The notes beneath the pieces were generated by a model. The model was given only the letters and a program-made list of their open reading frames with translations, made no database searches and was not told where the DNA came from. From positions 16,056,805-16,120,804 of the forward strand of contig NW_004454180.1 of the NCBI RefSeq assembly GCF_000283155.1: DNA of 64,000 bases, given 5' to 3'. A program made the translations under genes and the position numbers. The number at the start of each line of letters is the position of its first letter. The stretch's first letter is position 1. Positions 24,701 to 36,700 of this stretch are shown piece after piece. This stretch comes from Ceratotherium simum simum. Taxonomy: Eukaryota > Chordata > Mammalia > Perissodactyla > Rhinocerotidae.

Positions 24701-27700
24701 TTACTTCCAACCATACAGAAATAAAAAGGATTATAAGAGAAACTATTAATAATTGCATGCCAACAAATTAGATAACCTAGATGAAATGTAGACATTCCTA
24801 CAAAGTCTCAAACTACCAAAATTGAATCAAGAAGAAATAGAAAATCTGACTAGACCTGTAATAGGTAAAAGATATTGAATTAGTAACCAAAAAACTTACA
24901 TTCTAAGAAAAGCCCAGGATCATATGGCTTCCTGGTGAATTCTATCAAACATCTAAAGGAGAATTAATAACAATTTTTCACAAACTCTTCTGAAAAATAG
25001 AAGAGGAGGGAATACTTCCAAACTCAATCTGTGAGGCCAATATTACCCTGACCCCAAAACCAGACAAAGATACCACAAGACAAGAAAACTGCAGACCAAT
25101 GCCACTTACAAATGTGGATGCAAAAATTCTCAACAAAATACCAGCAAACCAAATCCAGCAACATATAAAAAGAATTATACACCATGAATAAGTGGGATTT
25201 ATCCCAGCAATGCAAGGTTGGTTCAACTTCCAAAAATCTACTAATGTAATATATCACATCAATAGAAAAAAACAATACCAAATATTCATCTCAATAGACA
25301 CAGAAAAAGCATTTGACAACATCCAACACCTTTGCGTGATAAAAACACCAAAGGAACTAGGAATAGAAGGGCATTTTCTCAGTCCGATAAAGGGCATCTA
25401 CAAAAAAGTCCACAGCTAACAGCACAATTAATGGTGAAAGACTGCACACTTTCTCCTTAAGATCAGGAACACAACAAGGATGTCCCCTCTTTCCACTTCT
25501 GTTCACCATTGTACTGGAGGTTCTAACCAGGACAATTAGATAATACAAAGAAATAAAACGCACCCAGATTAGAAAGGAAGAAGAAAAACTGTCCCTATCT
25601 GCACATTACATGATCCTATATATAGGATCCCACACAAACACACACACACACAAATGATTAGAGCCAATAAATGAGTTCAGCAAGTTTGCAGGATACAAGA
25701 TGAATATACAAAAATCAATTGTATTTTTATACATTAACAATGAAAAAAACAAAAATAAAATTAATAATTTCATTTATCATAGTAACAAAAAGAATAAAAT
25801 ATTTATTTTGGCAATAAAAATTACTAAAACGAGTGCAAGACTTGTACATTGAAAATTACAAAACACTGTTAAAAGAGATTAAAGAAAATCTAAATAAATG
25901 GAAAGACATCCTGTGTTCATGGATTGGAAGACTTAATATTGTTAAGATGGCAATACTTCTCAAATTGGTCTACAGATTCAACACAATCCTTATAAAAATC
26001 CAATTGTCTTTTTTGCAAAAATAGACAAGCCATGCTAAAATTTATTTGTAAATGCAAGGGGCCCAGAAGAGTCAGAACAATCTTGAAAAATAACAAAGTT
26101 GGAGGACTCACACGTCTTGATTTCAAACTTACTACAAAGCTACAGTATTGAAGACTATGAGGTCCTGGCATAAGGATGGATATATGGATCAATGGAATAG
26201 AAATGACAGTCCAAAAACAAACCCACGTTTCATTTGTTTTTCATTGTGTTCTCTACTGAGACTGACATTGGTCTTCTGCAAGAAAAATCAGAGGAAAAAT
26301 CTTCTAAGGAAAATCAGACTATAACCAAAAAGCCCATTCATTTAAAAGCACTATTTTTGATGTCCAGTTGGAGATGGGTGATGAATCAAGATCACAGAGT
26401 CTCTCCCCCAATAATTAACACAACGAAGAAAAACTAATTCACAAGTAAGTAAAGCCCTCCACTCACCAGCAGCAAGCGAGGAAGGAAAGAGGAAGCTGTG
26501 CACCACAAACATGGTGCTTGGATATTCTGGGGCAGCTAGGTAGGCCCTAACATTGCCACACTCACTCCACGCTCATCTGTCCCCTCTCCACTCCAAGCGT
26601 TGTGGGCAAAGAAGCTGACTGTCCCAACTTCTCATACTTCTAGCTCACATGTCCCAGTTGGAGAGAAATGGCATGAGGAGTGAGCAGAAACCCCAAGGAG
26701 CACTCCTCACAATGGAAGCTCCTGCCTTGCTGGGCCCTAGGATCTCAGAAGGAAAACTGGCCTGCGCCCTCCGCAGTCCAGGGTCCCCGGAACAGGGCTG
26801 GGAGTGGAGGAGGGGGCACAGCAGAGGAGGCAGGGGGGTACTCTCATGGCCCAGGCTGTCCCAGCTGGACAGAAGGCACGTCCCCCCTGCTCCCTCGCTC
26901 TCAGACCTGCCCAATGGACACAACAGGTCAGACAAGGTGAGATGGATGTCAGGGACCCACCCACAAGCGAAGCCAGAAGTGGTCCCCCTGTGAGTGCTCT
27001 GCTCTAGAAATCTGCCAATACCTGCATTTGGAGCTGAAGGTCTTCTCAGTAGAGAAGATCTGTCTACTTCATTTTCTTTCCCAAAAACGTCTTCAAACTT
27101 TATTACATAGAAACATATACAAGACTTCATACCTTGAGTCCATTCCCAGAGAACCTGGTTGTTCAGTTAACTCCCTCTACCCATTTTGTACATACTATTT
27201 TAATAGCATTTATTTGACTTTTATGCAACATTTCAAAAGTACAGAAAAACATAATAATTGATATAAAAGATACCTACACATCCACCACTGAGATTAAACA
27301 TTTGTTAACATTTTGCTATATTTGCTTTCGTTTTTAAAGAAATAAAATTGGTCAGATTTACTTTGGACGGACAGTTATGTGATATTAACAGCAAAATGTT
27401 AAGGGTAGAATCTGGACAGTGGGCTTACAGGTGTCGCTGTAGAATCCTTCGTGTACATTAGAACATCCTTATTATAAAATGCGAGGGAGGAAACACACTC
27501 GACAAACACAGTTCAAGCCCCACTCCCAGATATCCTAGAGTTAGTGTGTAATATTCTCGCATGTTTTTATACTCTTTATACACACACATTTATCCATAAG
27601 TGATATATATACCATTGTGTGTTTTTAAAATTTTCATAAATCATTCATATCCTTGTTCACTCCATTTAAAATTTTTGAGATTTGTTCTGGTAATACACAT

Positions 27701-30700
27701 GTACGATGTATTCTTTTTAACAACGATGTCCCATTATATATAAAATTGACACATTTGTTCTCCCACCAGGGGCTAACCGGTCCCTGCCACCTTCTAACTC
27801 TAACCCTTCACACACACGCTTGTCTGAACCTGTGGAAGCTTCTATAACCAGGAAAATGTGGGCCCTTCACAGGCACCTCCAAATGAATCTCTTAAAAGAA
27901 ATTTCACAGTGGATAAGGAAAAAAATTTAAAATCTCTTTTAAGAAAGTTGAAGACCAGAGAGATAAAAGACGCCTCCATAATAACGAAGGTGAAGGTAGA
28001 CTGCCTTCATGAATCAGTCACAGAATGGGGCTGTAGAAGTGGGAAAAAATGTAAAAAGTAAATTTAGGAGAAATAAAGTTTCATTTACAGTGAACACACC
28101 ATTGTAATAGGTTTTCACTATGCAAATTCAACCAAGGACAAACACTGAAGGACAACAATGACCCATATTGCTTTTTTTTTAATGCTTTATGTTATATGGA
28201 ATATTATGATGTCCTAAGGAAACTCAATGGGAGATACTGAACATTTCTTATAAAAAATGAAATATCTCGCAATTTCTGTTCACATTTACTGTTTCATTTA
28301 ACACTTAAAAACAACAACAACTATCAAGGCACTATTATTCCTATTTCACAGAGAAAGCCCCTGAGACTCAGACTGGTTAAAGAACTTGCCAAGAGCCACA
28401 CAGGCCATCGCGTCTCAAAGCTACAAAGGCCAATGGTGGTCCTCCCAAGCACAGAGCCTCCGGGGGGAGCCTCTAAACCAGCACTTTGGCTAACCATGAT
28501 GACAAGGACGACGGGATGCGTAGAACCCATGGTGATGCAGACACAGGAGGCGACATATGGAAACATCACATGGTTGCAGAGGAAACAGAATGGAAACATA
28601 TTACAATGCTTTTTTGTAACCTTGGCTACCGTCACTATAGTTTCAAGAAAATGTTTTTCTAAACATTGGGAGATCGCCCATATGTTGGCTTCCATCTGCT
28701 GGCTCCCTGAGCCATGGTCCAGAACCGGCCAGGTGCCTCTGAGCCCAGGAAGCGCTGTGATTAATTGTGTCTGTCCAGAGCACACCTCAGGGAGGAGGTT
28801 TTGTGGTTTTCTCTTTTCACGTGTTTTTAAGAGGAAAGGTGATAAAATGCAGAAAGGCCACTGCAAGCCGTGTCACAGTGCTACTCACCGGTCATGGAGA
28901 GCGGGGATCTTGGAAGGACACTGCAAATATTGCTTAAACCGGAGCTCAAAGGCTTGTCCGATGGAGCCGATGACGTCCTGGGCCAGCCCGTCACAGCATT
29001 CCAGAATGTGACAAGCTGTGAGAGCAAAGGACGCAGGCCATTAGAGACAGACGCTGGCGCTGCCCAGGCTCCTCTCCATCAGCCCTTCCTGAGGGTGAAA
29101 CCCGCCAGGCGTGGAAAGAACAGAGGGACAAGGAGGTGCACGTGTCCTCAGAATATGTCCTGGCAAGTGTACCTGCAGCTTATCCCTCAGGACCCCTTGC
29201 TGTACAGTGTCACCGTAGGGATGCATTTCTTAATAGCCTGTGCCCTCCAAAATTAAAGGTTCTATTTGTAAGTACATTTTAAATTTTTAAATTTCAATTT
29301 GATCACTCTTCAATTTCCTTAGAATTCAGAATGCAACAGAGAAAACAGAGTTTGGAAGGAAACCTCGATGCAACAAAACCTGATTGTAACAAGAAATGAG
29401 TCCCTTTAAGGCCTCGTGAGACTTAAAAAATGGACTTAAACGGACTCTTGTTGAATGAATCCTGAGCTACTCGGTGGACTCAGAGAAAGTTGTTGGCTCA
29501 CCTCCGAGCAGGAGGAAAGTGTCCTCGCCAAATGCGGCAGCTCGAAGCAGGAAGAAGAGTAGCCTTTTAAGATGAATTTAAAGGGACGTTAATGGACCAG
29601 TACGACCACGCCTCCACATGCCGCCTGCAGTTACTCTAATTTGAGGCTGGATACTCATGCAGGTTCTCAGAAAAGCAGCTTGTGCTAGAGAGCAGATCAA
29701 AATCAGGGGTGTCAGCAGCCAGACCAGGGCCCTTCAGGGCCTGGAGCAACCCTTAACTGCTCTGGGGTGGGCGCTCACCGTCCCACGAGGACACACAGTC
29801 CTGCGGCCAGGCTGGGCATAATCCACGTGGAACCTTCAGAGAAAAGAGGGGCGAGTGGGGGGAGGTGGGAGAAGGTCCCCCCTCTGCTCTACCAGAAAGC
29901 AGAACGTCTCCCCCCCAAGTCATGTCCACGGCGTCCCTCAGAAGAGTCCCAGCCCCTCCGCGTGATACTGTGAGCAGCATGACACAGTGTTGTTACTAAC
30001 GGGATAAAGGCATTCTCCCTGGAGAAAATGACAGGTGCGTACATCACACTCCACCTTTCCTTTCCTAAGGTTAGGATGCAACAGAGCTTCCAGGAGCTTC
30101 CTCCAGCCGCGCGGGGGGTGCCCGGTGGGCAGGAGGAGGCATTTCTACAGGGGAGCTGTTCCCAGCACCAGAGACACCGACTGCCCCCTTGCTGCAGGAG
30201 AACCCAGTACACACAGGAAAGAGGACGCGCTGAGATGGGAAACTGCGCAGGAAGGGACAGAGACACCACCGCCTCCGCAATTTGGTGACTCTCTCTCTCT
30301 CATCACGACGCTGCCTTCTCCACGCACAAAGCCAGCCAGGCTCGTGGAGTCACCCTGACGGCACATGCCAGGCCTGGGGTCCTCAGGCTCCTTCTTCCCC
30401 CAGCTTGAGGGGGCTGTGCACTTCTGAGGATACAGGGAAAAGCACTTCCTGGAAAGAGCGGCGTGACTGTGCTGTTGCTTCGGATGGCAATGCAACCCTG
30501 TGGATACATCATCCTATCTCAGGTATGGCCAATGGCTTTGTCCCAAGGAGACAGATGTCCTAGCTGTATTTTTATTATTGATATAATTTTATTTTATTGT
30601 TGATATTAGTACTTATTAGGTGTCAACCCGGGCAGGCACAAAGCGAGCCCATCTTACAGCTATTACAGTTGCGCAGTTGTTTGTTAACTGATAGGAATGG

Positions 30701-33700
30701 GGTTTCCAGCCGATAAGGAAGCAGGAGTCTAGGCCGGAGTGAGGGCAGACGCCTGGCTCTGCCACCTGCCCTGAGACTCCAGCCACACGTGCCCTCCACC
30801 GTGCTGCTCACCAGCATGGGCTCCAGCTAAGGGAGGCCCAGAATATAGACTGGGCGCGGGTCAAGAAAGTGCAGTTTATCTTTCTTCTAAGGAGAAAAGC
30901 AGCGCCCTAACCTTTAACAGAGTGAATGAAGAATAAGGTTTCTGCAGAGGAGCTGTATGATGGATCCACGCGGCCCACTCATCTTCACCAAAGAACACAA
31001 GGCCTGAAAGGGGCCTTTTTTAAGTCAGTTTCCGGGCCATCTGGAAGTTGTAGGGTTCTGGGCAGAAGCATCTGGCTTGGTGAGCGTCGAGCCTGTCATC
31101 TAAGATACAAGAGGAGGGCAGAACCTGCAGACGCAGAATTAAATCAGGACTCCAGGCTCTAGTACCTGGCTCAGCCGTCAGTGGACTGAGAAACGCCAGC
31201 TGTTGGCTGGTCTGAGGATCCTCCTGCAGAATGGCCTCTCTGTGTTCAAGAAACTCCCTCCAAATCCAACACTGAGCCTGGGCTGACGGTCTCTCTGGGC
31301 CTGGTATTTCTCTGAGAGGACTGCAATGCTCTTCAGCCAAAAGCTGCCATCTTCTGACCTGACCTGATTACCTGGTGTGTGTGAGGAACAATGAGGCCAC
31401 CACGCCCAGGTGACCATCAGGGCTGCTTGCTTCACCCCCACAAGGAAAGGACGGAGCCAGAGGCGTCACTAGACGAGAGGCATGTACACGGGGGTGGGGC
31501 CGAGTCGAGACTCAAAATGATGTTGTGAATCCTAAAGTGTGTCCCAAACCAAAACAGGGGCAGCAAAATGGGGCCATCCCTCATCCCACCCCTTCTGGGA
31601 GGATATGGGTGCTCTCTGTAGAAGTGCGGGAGTGTGGGTGGTCTCAGCATGGGGCTCGTTTGCCCATGTTGGTCTCTCTCCTCGACCAGTAAGCAGGCTG
31701 TGGTCACTCTCCAGGAGAGCTGGCTCATTCCCAGAGCGGCCAGCTCCGCCCTGACACGAGTGAGGGGGCTTCCTCAGGCCACCCCACAAAGGCCACTCCC
31801 TCCCGGGGACGAGCCACTTCAGAGCAGCGTGCGCTATGGCCCTTGTAATCACAGCCGACAGAACTGGGCAGCGGCGTCTTTCTTCATATGGCGGCCTCCC
31901 GAGAGCTGAACCCACACGTCTCCCACTCACGGGAGACGCTGGCGGGGCAGCAGGCACTCCATCAGGGTGCCAGGTCACGGTTTTCCCAGCGCTCCAAATA
32001 AGGCCAGAGGCATCGGCTGCACTTGTCCATCAGCGCTCAAGACTGCCCGGCAATCTGCCTGCTAAATGGACTGCGGGCCAGCTGGGGCCTCCACTCATCC
32101 AAGCGTGCTCCCTGATGCCCTGCCCCGGACAGCTGCTCAGTCAGCACAGGCAAGTGACACCACCGTAACAGACAGCCCAACATCTCAGGGGCTGAAGACA
32201 ACTTCATTCTTGCTCACTCATTTCTAGGCAGCTCTCCCAGGTGGTGACCCAGTGACCCAGGCTGCTTTGATCTTTCAATCCTGAATCTCAACCCACAGCC
32301 TCCGCACAACCCAGGGAAGAGAGAGAGAGGGAGGCGCACCAGCTCTAACCACATCATCCCTCCTGCTCCCCCCCACCACTGCACACAACTGTCACCTGGC
32401 TCCTCCCACCCGGGAGGGCTGGCCGGGCAGTCTCCTGTGGTCTGGGAGGAGTGGAGGACAGGACATCGGTGAGCACTAGCAATGCCCATCGCACCGCCCA
32501 AACCCCCAAACATCCTCACGTCTCTACATCAGGGGTCACCAAGGTCTTTCTAACTCATGCCCACCAGTGAAGAATTCTCTACTGTACTGAGCACGTGTCC
32601 ACTTACTTATAAGTTATGAACATGTGTTCCTGTATTAATATCATAGTATATATATTATAAAAATATCTTTAAAAAGATGTTAAAAAAGATAAGATAAAAT
32701 GAACACAAGTTTGAGATGTCTTGTTGGCCCTGAAAGCCCCCCGCTGTCAGTGTTGATCTCAAAGCACAGCGAATACTTCGGGTGAGGTTCGTCGTTAATG
32801 ACGATGGATAGAAACTCATCTTTCCAGCTTTGAAATACTTTTCTTAATCATTTTGAATTTGGAGGGGCTGATTCCTTATCATCTGATTAGATCATCGTTG
32901 TTTTTTTAACTTTGAAAATGCAAATCCTCCCTTCCCCTACATCCTCTGTGGTCGGGAGCAGCTGACACACAGAAAGGGCATCACTGAGTCACTGGCCCTT
33001 TACACATGATTGTGGGTTAATGCCCCCTCAAGCCCAAGTCACCAGTGACTGTAAACAGGCTCCAGCATGTTTCCCACCACAGTGAACTGCTTCACATCCT
33101 GGGGGTGGGCTGCCCCACCTCGGTGGGCAGTGTTTCCATGAGAGGATTCTGCAGAAAAGCTCTCGGGATCTGTGCTCCCCTTTTAAGAAGTCACACCCCC
33201 GCCCACCCTCTCACCCTCAACTCACACTGCACTGCCATCTGCCTGCCCAAGGCAGCCCAGCCCTGAAGGGGTCCCATCTTGGGCTTTCCCCCGTCCTCTT
33301 ACCCAAGATCCACAGACGCTCCGAGAGTTTAAATTCACAGCCACATTCCCCACCCACTGGTGACTAGGGGAACCCTGGAGACACCTGGAGTCCAAATCCA
33401 ATTAGAAAAAGCCCTACAAAGCAATGGCTGCTGCTTTTTCCTCTGAGTGGGCTGACAACCCTCACTCCTTCAACGAACCATTGAATACAGTGAATTCTTA
33501 CCAGAGAAATGGAGACCCTCCCAACTCAAGCACGGTCATCAGCCCACCCTAGTCTGTCCACTTGTTCCTCACTGTTCCACGTCTTTTTATCAGAGGCAGG
33601 CAAGAACTCCACAGTTCAGTGCCCATGCTGTTAGTTAACAGTCGTTTAGTAAATGTCCTAGCCCCAGAGGGGCAAACGAAAACTATAAGGAGATAATTTC

Positions 33701-36700
33701 CCACCCAGCAGACTGCAGGAATTGACAAGTCTGAAAATGCCAAGGGTTGGAGAGGGTATGAAGCAAAAGAGCCCTCCCACGCCACGGGTGGGATTAGAAG
33801 GCGAAATACCCGTTCTAGGAAAGCTGAGGATCCCAAAGACAAAGTGATTCGTCCTCCAGGCACGTACCCTAGGAAGACCCCTGCACGTGAGCACCAGACA
33901 AATGTAGGAAACAGTTGCTCACTCAGTAGATGCTTGCTGAGCATTGACTGTGTCCCAGGCCCTGCCCTGGGTCCAGGGAGAGAGCAAGAACCATGGCAGA
34001 GGCCTGCTCTCACCTAGCTTACAGTCTGGAGGGTGGACACCAAAACTAGAGAGGAAAACAGACCATGATCGTGCGTGGAATGGTGGCCCCCAAAAGACAT
34101 GTCCACATCCTGACCCTCTGAACCTGTGAAAAGGGGTCTTTGCAGAGGTAGTTAAGGATCTCAAGATGATGTCATCCTGGATTAGGGTGGCCCTAAATCC
34201 AATGACAAGTGTCCTCATAAGAAACAGAAGAGCAGAAGACACAGACACAGAGGAGCAGGAGGTGACGTGAAGACAGAACAGAGTGGAGTGATGTGGCCGC
34301 GAGCCAAGGGATGCCTGGGGCCACCAGAAGCTGGAAGAGGCAGGAAGGACCCTCCCCTAGAGCCTTTGGAGGGAGCGTGGCCCTGCGATGCCTTGATTTC
34401 AGACCCCTGGCCTCCAGAGCTGGGAGAGAATAAACTTCTGTCGTTTCCCACTGCTTGGTCATGGTCATCTGCTCCAGTGACCCTGGGAAATTACCACAAC
34501 CATGAAGACAATAGTGTAAAATACAAGGGATGAAAGAGGATGGTGGTGTAGGGCGACATATAGCATGACCAGGAAAGGCCATCCTAGTAGGTGACGTTGG
34601 AGAAGAAGCCTCAAGGAAGTCAGGGAGGGAACCATGTGAAGGTCTGGTGTGAGAATGTCACAGGCATAGAACCCAGCAGGTGCAAAGGCCCTGAGGCAGG
34701 TGCTTGCTTGGCATGTTCAAGGAAGAGCTAGAGGTCAGTGGGGCTGGAGGGCCGGGGAGATGGGAGGAAATGAGATGGGGACAGAGCGGGACTGAGCTCG
34801 CCTCGGGTCCTGTGGGCAGTGAATGAGATGTTTTGTCTCTTCTTCCCATCTACCCTCAAGACTCTGATCACCCACCTCTGCTTCAGGAGTGACAGTGTGA
34901 CGGTTATAAAATGGGGAGTTATCTGTATCAGAACATCTCATGTCGGGAATATACCAGCCACTGCAATGACAGCATGTGCGGGCGCTTCAGCGCACCTGGG
35001 ATAACAGCTGACATTCCCTGTAGGACTGTGCTACCTTCAACTGAAAGACAGGGAAGACAGTCCACCAGGTCACTGCTTCCCAACCCAGCGCTGGAACAGG
35101 CCTGGCAGGAAATCCCCTCACACACTCCCACAGGAATGCAAGTGTTTACAGCCAGACTGGGAGGCAACTTGCAAAGTCTGTTGACATATTAACCACTTAA
35201 CCCTGCTTCTCTGCCTCTTTAGGACGGGCCACGCAACATGGTGGGGAAGAACAAGTGGTCTGTACCCAGGGCCCTGGGGTCGGTGGACCTGGAGTCGGAT
35301 CTCGTCACTGGAGCCACGTCTTGGATCAGTGAAGCTGTTCTCTGTGGGCTGTCTTGAAGATATGTCCAAGACACAGTGTTTGGGGGCAGCACACAGAAGT
35401 CTAAGATTCATTTGTATGGAAATGAAAAGAGGAGAGAATATGTGCATGTATGCGAATAAAAAAATTCTGCAAAGCACACTAGAAAATTTAACAGTTGGCA
35501 CCTGGGGGAGGGTGGGAGGAGCAGAGCCTAGGGTAGTCGGGGGAAGCGCTGTCTTGCATTGTTGCAAACCCCACCGGCGCCTTCTTCAAGTTCTCACCTA
35601 GGGTTGTGCAGCGCATCGGCGGCTGCCTGGCAGTCACGGGCGCTGCACCCCAGTCAGCCCACCCACCAGGCTTGTTGGCATCCGAGGTGGAGCTTCGGTT
35701 TGTCAGTGATAAAAGAAATGGGGCGGCGGGTGTGGAGGGAGGGTCTGGGAGTAAAGTGCCCATGAGGACGTACAGTGCTTGAATGCCTCGGATCCCCCAC
35801 CCAGCCCCGTCTGAGGCCGCAGCAGCTTCGTGGGGCGTCGGGGAACAGCTCCCGAGCTTGGACATGGGCCTCCAGGGCTGGGAAGGGCAGCGGAGACTTC
35901 TCAGGGGAGCCTAGACGGCAGCGGACACACAAGGAGCTGGAGCCAGGCAATGCTCTGTGTGTCACCGAGGCCACCTTCAGAGTGGGAGTGGGAGCTGCAC
36001 TGTGCAGTCAGGTGCACCCCGCTGTGGCCGTCTGGGTACAGGTATGTGCTTGAAGCTCACAGACGCCAGCGTCCCCTAACCCGGCCAGGCGTGCTGTCAC
36101 ACTTAACTGCCTGCAAGCCTCAATTATCCTCAACAGTCCCATCCGACCTGCTCATTTTGGTGAAGGGGGCTGAGGTGATGAGGGACATCTGGTATCCAGT
36201 GCTCAGCCCGCTGTATACAGTGACAGATTGCAAGGGTCAAGTGTTGCTCACCTCTGCGATTCACAGGGTCCTTAGCTACGTATGCGACGTAGTCTGTTGT
36301 GTCCTGTGGAGAAAAATGAGACGTCCACGTTACTCATCACAAGCCGGAGACAGCACAGCCAGACACACGGTGCACACACCAGCCCAGCAACCAAATGCCA
36401 CCCAAGTCACCGCCCTGCAAGACGGCGTTTGGCAAACTGTGCCGTGGGCAGCAATCATGGGTCTCTTGTGAAGTGCAGACTCTGACCCGGCAGGTCCGGG
36501 CAGGGCCCGGGTCCGCCTCTGCAGCCAGCTCGCCCGGGGTGCTGATGCTCTTCCTCCACACCCACACCCCGAGCAGCCAGGACACTGAGGGCACCCGCTC
36601 TCTGCGTGCCGGCTCGCCCAAGGAGCTCCAGCAACGCTGACACCTGAGTCCCGGCTCCCAGCTGCTCTGATCTGACTGGATTGAGTGTGAGGCCCGGGCG

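Larger units (their letters stand above)
21790..26230 (+). repeat. Long ancient L1 LINE (ORF1/HAL1-like part plus ORF2)
   Basis: A HAL1/L1M-like first part (22350-23400) includes AGTGGGATAAACTCAAAGAG and CAGCAAGAGAGAAGCAACTC. ORF2 follows: GAATCAAATGGAGAAATAGA (endonuclease region), CAGCAACATATAAAAAGAAT and AATAAGTGGGATTTATCCCA (reverse transcriptase), and AGACTTAATATTGTTAAGAT near the end. It stops near 26225, before the 3' end. Many stops and shifts break both frames. A younger L1 end interrupts it at 23446-23686. Confidence 0.88.
20168..28888 (-). other. SHC3: SHC3 intron between PTB and CH1
   Basis: This 8.7 kb intron runs from donor GTGAGT at 28888 to acceptor TTTTAACAG at 20168. It is dominated by one long ancient L1 (about 21790-26230). 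It also holds an ERE, an L1-related 3' end at 27180-27700 and a MIR near 28300. The 26450-27020 part is GC-rich and unique. Confidence 0.85.
29016..36251 (-). other. SHC3: SHC3 intron within the PTB domain (7.2 kb)
   Basis: From donor GTGAGC at 36251 to acceptor TGCTCTCACAG at 29016. It is mostly unique and GC-rich, with an L2 split by an LTR-like insertion (33920-34770). Segments 29016-33900 and 34800-36250 show no exon. Many overlapping frames on both strands here are chance. Confidence 0.82.

Noticed and set aside
25192..25419. Reverse-transcriptase-like frame with [11 protein letters not shown]
   Set aside because: It is part of the degenerate L1 at 21790-26230, so it was not listed as a separate gene.
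28433..29011. 192-codon plus-strand frame
   Set aside because: It overlaps the SHC3 PTB exon on the opposite strand and includes MIR-flanking sequence. The minus-strand exon is certain, so this is a shadow.
35830..36471. 213-codon plus-strand frame
   Set aside because: It covers the 52-nt SHC3 exon in antisense and has no domain resemblance.
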